This document shows, piece by piece, positions 54,519-62,191 of a DNA stretch of 64,000 nucleotides. The DNA lies in the NCBI GenBank assembly GCA_964529005.1, contig CAZGUH010000014.1, forward strand, positions 12,533 to 76,532. The letters are read 5' to 3'. The position numbers and the translations under genes are program-made. The notes under the pieces were generated by a model. It saw nothing but the letters and a program-made list of their open reading frames with translations. It searched no databases and was not told the origin of the DNA. This DNA comes from CAZGUH01 sp964529005. GTDB lineage: Bacteria > Actinomycetota > Acidimicrobiia > Acidimicrobiales > Ilumatobacteraceae. Each line of letters opens with the position of its first letter. Positions within the stretch are counted from its first letter, which is position 1.

Positions 54519-55867
54519 CCGACGCCACCATCACCGTGATCGGCGACGCGCTGCTCGATCGCGACATCGTCGGCGCCGTCGAGCGCGTGTGCCCGGACGC
54601 GCCGGCGCCGGTGCTCGACGTCGACCGGGAGGACGTCCGTCCGGGCGGCGCGGCGCTCGCCGCGTGCCTCCTGGCCCGCGACGGCGTCGACGTCGAGCTC
54701 ATCACCGCGATCGGCGACGACGCCGCCGGCAGGGTTCTGCGGCAGCTGATCGCCCGCGACGGCGTCCGGCTCGTCGCCGCTGCGCTCGGCGGTGCGACCC
54801 CGGAGAAGGTGCGTGTGCGCGCCGCGGGCCAGTCGATCGTCCGCCTCGATCGCGCCAGCCGCCCGTCTCCGATCGGCGCCGTCGACCGGAACGCCGTCGC
54901 CGCCTCGATCGCGGCGGCCGGCGCCGTGCTGGTGTCCGACTACGGGCGTGGCCTCGCCGCCCACGTGCGCCCGTTCCTCGAACGCCTGCCGGCCGGCACG
55001 CCGCTGGTGTGGGACCCGCACCCGCGCGGATCGGACCCGCCCCCCGGAGCCCATCTCGTCACCCCGAACGACGCCGAGGCACGGCTGTTCGCCGGAATGC
55101 AGCCGTTGCACGGCGGACCAGGCGGCGACGACGCCGGGATCGCCGCCGTCGCGACGTGCGCCCACACGCTCGTCGCCCGGTGGCAGGCCCAGGCCGTGGC
55201 GATCACGCTCGGCGGGCGCGGCGCGCTCGTCGCTCGCACCGGCGGCGGTTGCGTCGCCGTGCCTGCTCCGGCCGTCCTCGTGCGCGACACGTGCGGGGCC
55301 GGCGATCGCTTCGCCGGCGCGGCGGCGCGCGCGCTCGCCGGTGGGGCGATCGTTCCCGAGGCGGTCGCGTCCGCGGTGATCGCCGCGTCGGAGTTCGTCG
55401 GTCGGCGCGCCACGCCGCCGTCGACCGTCGAGCAGGTCCGCGCCCGCGGCGGCACGGTCGTCGCCACCGCGGGCTGCTTCGACCTGCTCCACGCCGGCCA
55501 TGTGGCGATGCTGCATGCAGCCCGCCAGCTCGGCGACTGCCTCGTGGTGTTGCTCAACTCGGACGCGTCCGTGCGGCGGCTGAAGGGCGACCATCGCCCG
55601 ATCCAGCCCGAAGCCGACCGGCGCGCCGTGCTCCAAGCGCTGGCCTCGGTGGACGACGTCGTGGTGTTCGACGACGACACGCCGGTGGCGGCGTTGCACG
55701 GTCTGCGCCCGCACGTCTACGTCAAGGGCGGCGACTACTCGGTCGACGCCATCCCGGAGACCGCGGTCGTCGAACGGTGGGGCGGGCGCACCGTCATCGT
55801 CCCGTATCTCGACGGCCGATCGACCACCCGAATCGTGGAGGAGGTGACCAGCCGTGCCCACCGCTGA
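54515..55867 (+). CDS. hldE: Bifunctional heptose 7-phosphate kinase/heptose 1-phosphate adenylyltransferase
   Basis: This 450-residue protein is of HldE type. The N-terminal PfkB kinase has VRPGGAALAACLLARDG and the catalytic DTCGAGDRFAGAAARAL. From about residue 315 the nucleotidyltransferase domain reads VVATAGCFDLLHAGHVAMLH and RRLKGDHRPIQPEADR. It makes heptose 1,7-bisphosphate and, after GmhB, ADP-D-glycero-heptose. ATG 54515 overlaps the gmhA stop. Confidence 0.95.
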   Translation: MTDATITVIGDALLDRDIVGAVERVCPDAPAPVLDVDREDVRPGGAALAACLLARDGVDVELITAIGDDAAGRVLRQLIARDGVRLVAAALGGATPEKVRVRAAGQSIVRLDRASRPSPIGAVDRNAVAASIAAAGAVLVSDYGRGLAAHVRPFLERLPAGTPLVWDPHPRGSDPPPGAHLVTPNDAEARLFAGMQPLHGGPGGDDAGIAAVATCAHTLVARWQAQAVAITLGGRGALVARTGGGCVAVPAPAVLVRDTCGAGDRFAGAAARALAGGAIVPEAVASAVIAASEFVGRRATPPSTVEQVRARGGTVVATAGCFDLLHAGHVAMLHAARQLGDCLVVLLNSDASVRRLKGDHRPIQPEADRRAVLQALASVDDVVVFDDDTPVAALHGLRPHVYVKGGDYSVDAIPETAVVERWGGRTVIVPYLDGRSTTRIVEEVTSRAHR

Positions 55868-56567
55868 TCCTGTCGTCGATCGCAGCACCGGTGTCGTCGT
55901 CGTCACCGGCGGCAGCTCCGGTCTCGGCGCCGCCGTCGCAGAGGCCATCGCTGGCCGCGGCGGCACGCCCGTGGTGCTCGACCGCCGTCCCGCCGCGGGG
56001 CCGTGGCGCTGCGAGATCGTCGACCTGGCGTGCTCGAAGGACGCCGAAGCGGCCGTCGAGCGCGTCGCCGGTGACCTCGGTCGCCTCGACGCGGTCGTGA
56101 CCTGCGCAGGCACCGACGTTCCCGGCCCGCTCGACCGCGTCGCGACCGATGTGTGGGAGCGCATCGTGGCCGTCAACCTGTTCGGGACGGCCGCCGTCGT
56201 CCGCGCCGCTTTGCCGCATCTGCGCCGTACCGCCGGCTCGGTCGTCACTGTCGCATCGACGCTCGGGCACCGCGCGGTCGGCGACGCCACGGCCTACTGC
56301 GCCAGCAAGTTCGGCGTCGTCGGCTTCACACGCTCGCTGATGGCGGAGTGCAAGGGCACGGGCGTCTCGGTCACGCTCGTCACACCCGGCGGGATGCGCA
56401 CCGCGTTCTTCGACGAACGAGAGGAGCAGTACAAGCCCGGCCCGGACGCCGAGCTCTGCGAACCCGGCGACGTCGCCGCAGCGATCGCCGCCGCGCTGGC
56501 ACAACCGCGAGGGTGCGAGCTGAAGGAGCTAGTCATCGCGGGACCGGTGGAGACCTCATGGCCCTGA
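55854..56567 (+). CDS. Short-chain dehydrogenase/reductase
   Basis: This 237-residue classical SDR has the cofactor motif VVVTGGSSGLGAAVAEAI, NAG-equivalent VTCAGTDV and catalytic Tyr/Lys in YCASKFGVVGFTRS. It overlaps hldE by 14 bases. It is shorter than, and different from, the HldD epimerase family, so it may modify the sugar (oxidation, reduction or epimerisation) in place of HldD. Confidence 0.9.
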   Translation: MPTADPVVDRSTGVVVVTGGSSGLGAAVAEAIAGRGGTPVVLDRRPAAGPWRCEIVDLACSKDAEAAVERVAGDLGRLDAVVTCAGTDVPGPLDRVATDVWERIVAVNLFGTAAVVRAALPHLRRTAGSVVTVASTLGHRAVGDATAYCASKFGVVGFTRSLMAECKGTGVSVTLVTPGGMRTAFFDEREEQYKPGPDAELCEPGDVAAAIAAALAQPRGCELKELVIAGPVETSWP

Positions 56568-56583
56568 CCCGTTTCGGGCGAGC

Positions 56584-57600
56584 GTGACGCGCCCCCAGCC
56601 GCTGCTCGTCGCGCTGCGCCCGCTCGGGCTCGGTGACCTGCTCACCGCGGTGCCAGCGCTCCGGGCGCTGGCGCGCGCCTTTCCGCGCCATCGACGGGTG
56701 CTCGCCGCGCCGCCGTGGCAGGCCCCGCTCGCCCTGTCGACCGGCGCGGCGAACGCCGTGGTCGCCGCCGCGCCGCTCGCCCCGCTCGATCCGTCGTTGC
56801 ACAACGCCGACGTCGCGGTGAACCTGCACGGCCGGGGCCCGCAGTCGACGGCGCTGCTCGCCGCGACGTCCCCGTCACGGCTGATCTCGTTCGGCGTCAA
56901 CGGTGGGCCGGCATGGCGCGCCGACGAGCACGAGCGTGAGCGGTGGTGCCGGCTGCTCGCCGAGAGCGGCATCGCGGCCGACCCGTGTGACCTGGCGATC
57001 ACAGCGCCGGCCAGCGACATCGCCGCCATCGCGCGCGCGGCGACCGTCATCCATCCCGGCGCGGCGTCGGCCGCGCGGCGGTGGCCGGTGGAGCGCTGGG
57101 CGGCGGTGGCGCGCGCCGAGACCAGCGCCGGTCGGCCGGTGGTGATCACCGGCTCGCGCGCAGAGCGCCCCCTCGCCGACGAGGTCGCGTCGTTGGCTGG
57201 CCTCCCCGACGCCGCGGTGCTCGCCGGGCGGACGGACGTGGTCGACCTGGTCGCTGTCGTCGCCGCCGCGGCGCGTGTCGTGTGCGGCGACACGGGCGTC
57301 GCGCACGTGGCCTCCGCCGTCGGCACACCGTCGGTCGTGCTCTTCGGGCCCACCTCACCGCGCCATTGGGGACCGCCGCCCGGCCCGCACATTGCGTTGT
57401 GGCGCGGGCGGCCGGGCGATCCTCACGCCGACGTCATCGATCCTGGGCTCGCGGCGATCGGTGTCGGATCGGTGATCGAGGCGATCGAGCGGCTGCCCCG
57501 CCTCGACGCGGCGCCCCCGCCCGCATCCCCGAGGAGCGCCAGCCGCTCGCTCAGCTGGCGCTCCTCGCCGGGGCACAGCTCGAACTGCACCCCGGCATAG
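56584..57600 (+). CDS. GT9 family (heptosyltransferase-like) glycosyltransferase
   Basis: This protein of up to 338 residues opens PLLVALRPLGLGDLLTAVPALRALARAFP. VIHPGAASAARRWPVERWAAVA and VVCGDTGVAHVASAVGTPSVVLFGPTSPRHWGPP are the GT9 donor half. The last 50-60 residues are Ser/Arg/Pro rich and lie antisense to the PilZ gene, overlapping by 178 bases, so this tail is probably not part of the folded domain. It is the last gene of the operon. Confidence 0.88.
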   Translation: MTRPQPLLVALRPLGLGDLLTAVPALRALARAFPRHRRVLAAPPWQAPLALSTGAANAVVAAAPLAPLDPSLHNADVAVNLHGRGPQSTALLAATSPSRLISFGVNGGPAWRADEHERERWCRLLAESGIAADPCDLAITAPASDIAAIARAATVIHPGAASAARRWPVERWAAVARAETSAGRPVVITGSRAERPLADEVASLAGLPDAAVLAGRTDVVDLVAVVAAAARVVCGDTGVAHVASAVGTPSVVLFGPTSPRHWGPPPGPHIALWRGRPGDPHADVIDPGLAAIGVGSVIEAIERLPRLDAAPPPASPRSASRSLSWRSSPGHSSNCTPA

Positions 57601-57881
57601 GTGCGGAAGTCGCTGCCGCGCTCCACGCGGCGCACCCGGCCGAGGCAATGGAAGCGCCCGGCCGGGAAGGCGATCGAGAGCACGACCTTGTCGTCGACGC
57701 GCAGGCCGACCGGCTCGCCGAACGCCAGCAGGATGCCGACCGTCGAGATGTCGATCGTGGTCGCCGCAGGGAGCCGGCGCTCCGAGGCGCGGGCAACCGT
57801 CGTCGTCAACCGCACGGTGTGGCGCGGATCGGCACGGCGCTCTGCCATCTCTTCCATTTTCCCGACCGCAGCCCGAGTCAT
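57423..57881 (-). CDS. PilZ-domain protein (probable c-di-GMP receptor)
   Basis: This 152-residue protein has the two PilZ motifs: RxxxR in RRADPR (Arg16, Arg20) and DxSxxG in IDISTVGI (Asp44, Ser46, Gly49). The barrel continues to FRTYAGVQFELCPGEE, and the C-terminal 50 residues are low complexity and antisense to the GT9 gene. ATG 57857 is an alternative start. It is divergent from the GGDEF-EAL gene by 35 bases, tying receptor to enzyme. Confidence 0.87.
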   Translation of the reverse strand: MTRAAVGKMEEMAERRADPRHTVRLTTTVARASERRLPAATTIDISTVGILLAFGEPVGLRVDDKVVLSIAFPAGRFHCLGRVRRVERGSDFRTYAGVQFELCPGEERQLSERLALLGDAGGGAASRRGSRSIASITDPTPIAASPGSMTSA

Positions 57882-57916
57882 TCCGTCGTCCTCCGATTGG
57901 GGCCGTCCCAGCCGAC

Positions 57917-59788
57917 ATGATCAAGCGGGCGACGCGATCCGCCGATAGCTCTGCGATGCACCTGCGCCATCGCGCCCTGCCGGACGCGCAACCCGTACAC
58001 CGCGACGTCGCCCTCGGTTGGGGGCTGGTGGCACTCGTCGCCGTGGTGGTCATCGCGACCGCATGGCCGCTCGACCTCGCTCGCGGGCGCGAGTTCGCTG
58101 CCGCTGTGGGCGTCGTCGGCGCGGGACTGGCGGCCGCGACCGCGACGGCGGTCGTTCTGCGGCGTCGCCCATCGCGGCTGGGTCTGGTGGTGTTCCCGCT
58201 CACCGTCTTGGCAACGGACGTCCTGCTGGCCGTGACGACAGATGGCGTCGCGCCGACGTACCTCGGCTTCTTCGCCCTGTCGATGATGTATCTCGGCGTC
58301 ACCCAGCCCCGGGTGTTGATCCTGCCGTTCGCCCTCGTCGCTGCGCCGTGCTGGCTGGTGTCCCAGGAGTCGTTCGGCGCATCGGCCCTCGTGCGCTTGC
58401 CGATCCTGGTGTTCGTCTGGTGGCTGATCGGCGCGACGCTCGCCTCGCGGTTCGCCCACGATCGCGCCCGCGCCAGCGAGTTGGCGGCACGTGCGAACAC
58501 GGACCCGCTCACCGGCCTGTCGAGCCGCCTCGCGCTGACGTCGGCCATCGAGCGGGCGTTGGCGTCTGATGCGGCGGCGACCGGCGGCTCGGCCTACGTG
58601 CTGCTGATCGACCTCGACGGCTTCAAGGCGGTGAACGACATGTTCGGCCACGCCGCGGGGGACGAGCTGCTCCTCACGATCGCCCGGCGCATCCGTGCGA
58701 CGGTCCGGCCGGGCGACGTGTGCGCGCGCCTCGGGGGCGACGAGTTCGCGGTCCTGCTCCAGGAGGCGACCCCCGAGCACGCCCAGGATGTGGCCGACCG
58801 CATCCTCGAACGGGTCTGCTCGCCGGTCGGGCTGTCGCGCGGGCGCATGGCCGTCACGGCGAGCGTCGGCCTCGCCGGTCTGCGGGGCGCCGGCTCGGCG
58901 GATGAGGCGCTGCGCGATGCTGACCTCGCGATGTACGACGCCAAGTCCGGCGGACGCAACCGCGTGTCGACGTTCCAGCGCGCGCTCGGCGAACGCCGCG
59001 ACGCCCGCTTGCGGCTGGAAGCCGAACTGCATCGCGCCCTCGGCGCCGGTGAGTTCGAGCTCTACTACCAGCCGGTGGTGCACCTGCGGACGGGCAACAT
59101 CATCGGCGTCGAGGCCCTGCTGCGATGGAACCACCCGCTGCGCGGCCTGCTGTCGCCGGACCAGTTCCTCACGACGTCGGAGGAGATCGGCGTCATCGTC
59201 TCTCTCGGCGACTGGGTCCTGCACGCGGCGTGCCGCCAGGCGGTGGCGTGGCAGCCGGACGACCCGGCTCGGGCGGTCTCGATCGCCGTCAACCTCTCCG
59301 CGCCCGAGCTGCTCGCTCGGGATTTCGTGACGCGCCTGACGTCGGCGCTGACGTCGAGCGGGCTGCCCGCGCGGCTGCTGTTGCTGGAGATCAGCGAGCG
59401 GCTCGTGGTGAGCGACGCGCCGTTGATCCGCGAACGAATCGACGAGATCCGCGCCCTCGGCGTGCGGATCGCGATCGACGACTTCGGAACGGGCCACTCG
59501 TCGCTCGCCTACCTGCGCCAGCTGCCCGTCGACATCTTGAAGATCGACAAGAGCTTCGTCCACGGCTTGGGCGACCGGCAGAGCACCGCGCTGGTGAAAT
59601 CGATCATCGGGATCGCAGACGCGTTGCAGCTCGACACGATCGCCGAGGGCGTCGAGAGCGCCGATCAAGTCGAGGCGCTCACGCAGCTCGGATGCGACAT
59701 CGCCCAGGGGTACCACTTCTGCGCGCCGCAGCCCGCGCCGATCATCGCCGAGAGGCTGCGCGCACACCCGCCGTTGCCGGCGACCTGA
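57917..59788 (+). CDS. Membrane-bound diguanylate cyclase/phosphodiesterase (GGDEF-EAL)
   Basis: This 623-residue protein has five or six N-terminal membrane helices (residues about 32-175). Its GGDEF domain has the motif intact at 273-277 and the inhibitory I-site RxxD at 264-267, five residues upstream. The EAL domain has Glu399-Ala-Leu in GVEALLRW, EISERL, DDFGTGHSSL, KIDKSFV and AEGVES. Both halves look active, so it may make and break c-di-GMP. The MASE-like sensor is not identified. Confidence 0.95.
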   Translation: MIKRATRSADSSAMHLRHRALPDAQPVHRDVALGWGLVALVAVVVIATAWPLDLARGREFAAAVGVVGAGLAAATATAVVLRRRPSRLGLVVFPLTVLATDVLLAVTTDGVAPTYLGFFALSMMYLGVTQPRVLILPFALVAAPCWLVSQESFGASALVRLPILVFVWWLIGATLASRFAHDRARASELAARANTDPLTGLSSRLALTSAIERALASDAAATGGSAYVLLIDLDGFKAVNDMFGHAAGDELLLTIARRIRATVRPGDVCARLGGDEFAVLLQEATPEHAQDVADRILERVCSPVGLSRGRMAVTASVGLAGLRGAGSADEALRDADLAMYDAKSGGRNRVSTFQRALGERRDARLRLEAELHRALGAGEFELYYQPVVHLRTGNIIGVEALLRWNHPLRGLLSPDQFLTTSEEIGVIVSLGDWVLHAACRQAVAWQPDDPARAVSIAVNLSAPELLARDFVTRLTSALTSSGLPARLLLLEISERLVVSDAPLIRERIDEIRALGVRIAIDDFGTGHSSLAYLRQLPVDILKIDKSFVHGLGDRQSTALVKSIIGIADALQLDTIAEGVESADQVEALTQLGCDIAQGYHFCAPQPAPIIAERLRAHPPLPAT

Positions 59789-59791
59789 CGC

Positions 59792-60625
59792 TCAGCGCGC
59801 CGTCGGCAGGTAGCGCCGCGTCGTGCGCCGGTCGACATGCCCGAGCGCGTCCCGGATCTCGTCGACGCTGGCCCCGCTGGCGTACGCCGCGACCACGTGC
59901 GTGCGCCGCAGCGTGTTCGAGCTGAGCGGGGCGTCGAGACCTGCTTCCTGCCCGGCGCGCCGGATGACGTAGTCGGCGCCGAAGCGCGTCATCCGTCGTG
60001 ACGCCCCCGTGCCCCCGCCGAGGAACAACGGCCCGTCGGCTCGGCCGCGGGCCTGGCGACGCACGACGGCCGCGGTGCGGTCGTCGAGACGCACGCGCAC
60101 GCCGCCGCGCGCCGACAGCGCGACGTGCATCGGCTTCGTCATCGTCACGTCTACGACGTTCAGCATCAACGTCTCGTTGAGCTTCAAACCGTCGAACAGA
60201 GCCAGGCCGACGATGCTCGCCGTCTTCGGCCCCAGCTCGAGCGCGGCAGCCCAGACGGCCTCCGCTTGGCGACGCCCCAGAGAGGCGGTCTCGGTGGCGG
60301 GCACGGCGAGTGGGCGCTCGACGGACGCCATGGATGGAACCGCCCAGCCGTGCTCGGCAGCGAAGCGGTAGAACGATGCGATCGCCGATACCTGCCGGCC
60401 GATCGTGGAGGCGCTCAGCTCGGCATTGGCGGCGGACGTACGGAACGCCGCGATGTCGGCGCTCGACGCGCGCAGCGGCCCGAGGCGTTGCACGTCGCAC
60501 CACGCCATGAACCGCTCGATGTCTCGCCGATAGGCGGCACGCGTGTTCTCGGAGCGCTGCGCGTCCAGCCATCCGGCCACGAGACCGGCGACCTGTCGGC
60601 GATCGGGCTGCCGTGGGGAACGCAC
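59792..60625 (-). CDS. Tyrosine-recombinase-fold protein with altered catalytic residues
   Basis: This 277-residue protein has an N-terminal SAM-like core-binding domain (SENTRAAYRRDIERFMAWCD, STIGRQVSAIASFYRFAAEHG) and a C-terminal catalytic-type domain. Box I reads LFDGLKLNE, with Lys where the catalytic Arg is expected. Box II reads SSNTLRRTH, with Asn for His. ALGHVDRRTTRRYL keeps His and Tyr. The strand Lys region also looks atypical. It is therefore probably not a normal integrase and may bind DNA without cutting. No attachment site is seen. Confidence 0.85.
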   Translation of the reverse strand: MRSPRQPDRRQVAGLVAGWLDAQRSENTRAAYRRDIERFMAWCDVQRLGPLRASSADIAAFRTSAANAELSASTIGRQVSAIASFYRFAAEHGWAVPSMASVERPLAVPATETASLGRRQAEAVWAAALELGPKTASIVGLALFDGLKLNETLMLNVVDVTMTKPMHVALSARGGVRVRLDDRTAAVVRRQARGRADGPLFLGGGTGASRRMTRFGADYVIRRAGQEAGLDAPLSSNTLRRTHVVAAYASGASVDEIRDALGHVDRRTTRRYLPTAR

Positions 60626-60649
60626 ACCGAAATTCTGCCAAGCGACCGG

Positions 60650-60678
60650 TTGCTACTCAACATAACGCTCGTTATTAT
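60650..60678 (+). promoter_or_regulatory. hsp20 promoter with overlapping inverted repeat
   Basis: TTGCTA (60650-60655), a 17-base spacer and TATTAT (60673-60678). A perfect inverted repeat ATAACG-CT-CGTTAT (60662-60675) covers the spacer and -10, a likely operator for a heat-shock repressor. It is neither CIRCE nor HAIR. Confidence 0.65.
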
Positions 60679-60683
60679 GTGGA

Positions 60684-60706
60684 GTGCTTCGATGCCTTCG
60701 AAGCAC
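60684..60706 (+). promoter_or_regulatory. Hairpin at the 5' end of the hsp20 mRNA
   Basis: GTGCTTCGA, a five-base loop and TCGAAGCAC form a perfect 9-bp stem starting at about the predicted transcription start. It may protect the mRNA 5' end, and could be part of a temperature-sensing leader of about 80 bases. Confidence 0.5.
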
Positions 60707-60763
60707 GAACGACCAACCAGAACGATCATCCACGAACGTTCATGTGGAAGGGAGCGTTGCGAG

Positions 60764-61219
60764 ATGCTGATCCAGTCCGATCCGTTCCGTGACCTCGACG
60801 CCTTCTTCGGGCGCCTCATCGGCCAGGTCTCGGGCTCCACCGGCTCCATGCCGACCGATGCGTATCAGCGTGGTGACGACGTGTGGGTCCACATCGACCT
60901 TCCCGGCGTCGCCGCAGACAGCCTCGACATCAGCCTCGACCGCAACGTGCTGACGATCAGCGGTCAGCGCGGCTGGCAGCGTCAGGACGGCGACAGGGTG
61001 TTCCTCGCCGAGCGGCGCCGCGGCAGCTTCACGCGGCAGATCCATCTGGGCGACGGGCTCGACGCCGAACACCTCGAGGCCGATTACCACGATGGCGTGC
61101 TCACGCTGCGGATCCCGATCGCGGAGCAGGCCAAACCGCGCAAGATCACGGTCGGCCACCGGGCGATGGCTCCCGAGGCGATCGAGACCACCACCTCGAC
61201 GTCGTCCACCGACAGCTGA
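60764..61219 (+). CDS. Small heat shock protein, Hsp20/alpha-crystallin family
   Basis: This 151-residue ATP-independent holdase starts at ATG 60764 with GGAAGGGAG upstream. The alpha-crystallin domain runs from VWVHIDLPGVAADSLDISLD to LEADYHDGVLTLRIPI, the latter including the GVL motif. A Ser/Thr-rich tail follows. Its own promoter, leader hairpin and terminator make it a monocistronic stress gene. Confidence 0.95.
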   Translation: MLIQSDPFRDLDAFFGRLIGQVSGSTGSMPTDAYQRGDDVWVHIDLPGVAADSLDISLDRNVLTISGQRGWQRQDGDRVFLAERRRGSFTRQIHLGDGLDAEHLEADYHDGVLTLRIPIAEQAKPRKITVGHRAMAPEAIETTTSTSSTDS

Positions 61220-61267
61220 CCACGGCGCCTGGCCGCGACGTCGAGCGGCGACGTCCGACCACCTCCG

Positions 61268-61303
61268 CGACGGGCGAGGGCTGCCTCCGGTCCTCGCCCG
61301 TCG
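61268..61303 (+). terminator. Hairpin terminator after hsp20
   Basis: A perfect 12-bp stem (CGACGGGCGAGG with CCTCGCCCGTCG) closes a 12-base loop, 48 bases after the hsp20 stop and 62 before the next gene. There is no T-tract, as is usual in high-GC actinobacteria. Confidence 0.6.
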
Positions 61304-61365
61304 TCGCGCTCCTGGTGAGCGGCCCACGACGATGCGCGGGGACGGATCGGCGGTACGGTGCGGAG

Positions 61366-62184
61366 ATGGACGCGACCGGAGCGGTGGACGAGCTCGCGAT
61401 GCAGGCGGTCGCACCGCCGACGGCGAGCGCCGCGCTCCCCGCCGAGCACCCCGACGGCCTGCTGCGCCAACACGCAGGGACGTGGAGCGGCGGCGCGGAG
61501 CTGACCCGCTTCTTGATGGTCTACAAGTTCGCCATCGACGAGGTGACGACGAAGATCAACATCCTCCGGGAGGAGTTCGCCTACCTGCACGACTACAACC
61601 CGATCGAGCACGTCGTCGCCCGGTTGAAGTCGCCCGAGAGCATCGTCGACAAGGCTCGCCGCCGCGGGTGCGACCTGACGTTCGACAGCGTCCGCGCCGA
61701 GATCCGTGACATCGCCGGCGTGCGCGTGACGTGCAGCTTCGTCGCCGACGTGTACACGATCTTCGAGATGTTCAGCGGCCAAGCGGACGTCTCGCTCGTC
61801 GAGGTCGAGGACTACATCGCGACACCGAAGCCGAACGGCTACCAGAGCCTCCACGCCATCGTGCAGGTGCCGGTGTTCCTGTCCGGCGGGGCCGAGGACG
61901 TGTTCGTCGAGATGCAGTTCCGCACGGTCGCCATGGATTTCTGGGCGACGCTCGAGCACAAGATCTATTACAAGTACGACCGAGCGGTGCCGGCTGCGCT
62001 GCTCGACGAGCTCAAGGAGGCCGCAGAGACCGCCGCCCGCCTCGACGAGCGAATGCAGCGGCTGCACCGCGAGGTGCGCAGCCTCGAGTCGAGCGCGCGC
62101 ACGCCGCGGGCCGTCCAGCGGGCTGGGTCGACGGGCATCCCACAGATGTTGACGATGGCGCGTCATCCGTTCGCCTCGGGGTGA
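61366..62184 (+). CDS. Small alarmone synthetase (RelA/SpoT synthetase domain, RelQ-like)
   Basis: This 272-residue protein has only the synthetase domain of RelA/SpoT: KINILREEFAYLHDYNPIEH, IRDIAGVRVTCSFVADVYTI, DYIATPKPNGYQSLHAIV and VEMQFRTVAMDFWATLEHKI. There is no HD hydrolase or regulatory domain. It should make (p)ppGpp from GDP/GTP and ATP. A C-terminal helix (LDERMQRLHREVRSLES) resembles the oligomerisation helices of RelQ. It is followed eight bases later by the MFS gene. Confidence 0.93.
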   Translation: MDATGAVDELAMQAVAPPTASAALPAEHPDGLLRQHAGTWSGGAELTRFLMVYKFAIDEVTTKINILREEFAYLHDYNPIEHVVARLKSPESIVDKARRRGCDLTFDSVRAEIRDIAGVRVTCSFVADVYTIFEMFSGQADVSLVEVEDYIATPKPNGYQSLHAIVQVPVFLSGGAEDVFVEMQFRTVAMDFWATLEHKIYYKYDRAVPAALLDELKEAAETAARLDERMQRLHREVRSLESSARTPRAVQRAGSTGIPQMLTMARHPFASG

Positions 62185-62191
62185 CGCGCCG

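Noticed and set aside
59792..60625. Integrase as a sign of a mobile element
   Set aside because: Catalytic residues are altered, no attachment repeats or tRNA are nearby, and neighbouring genes are chromosomal in character.
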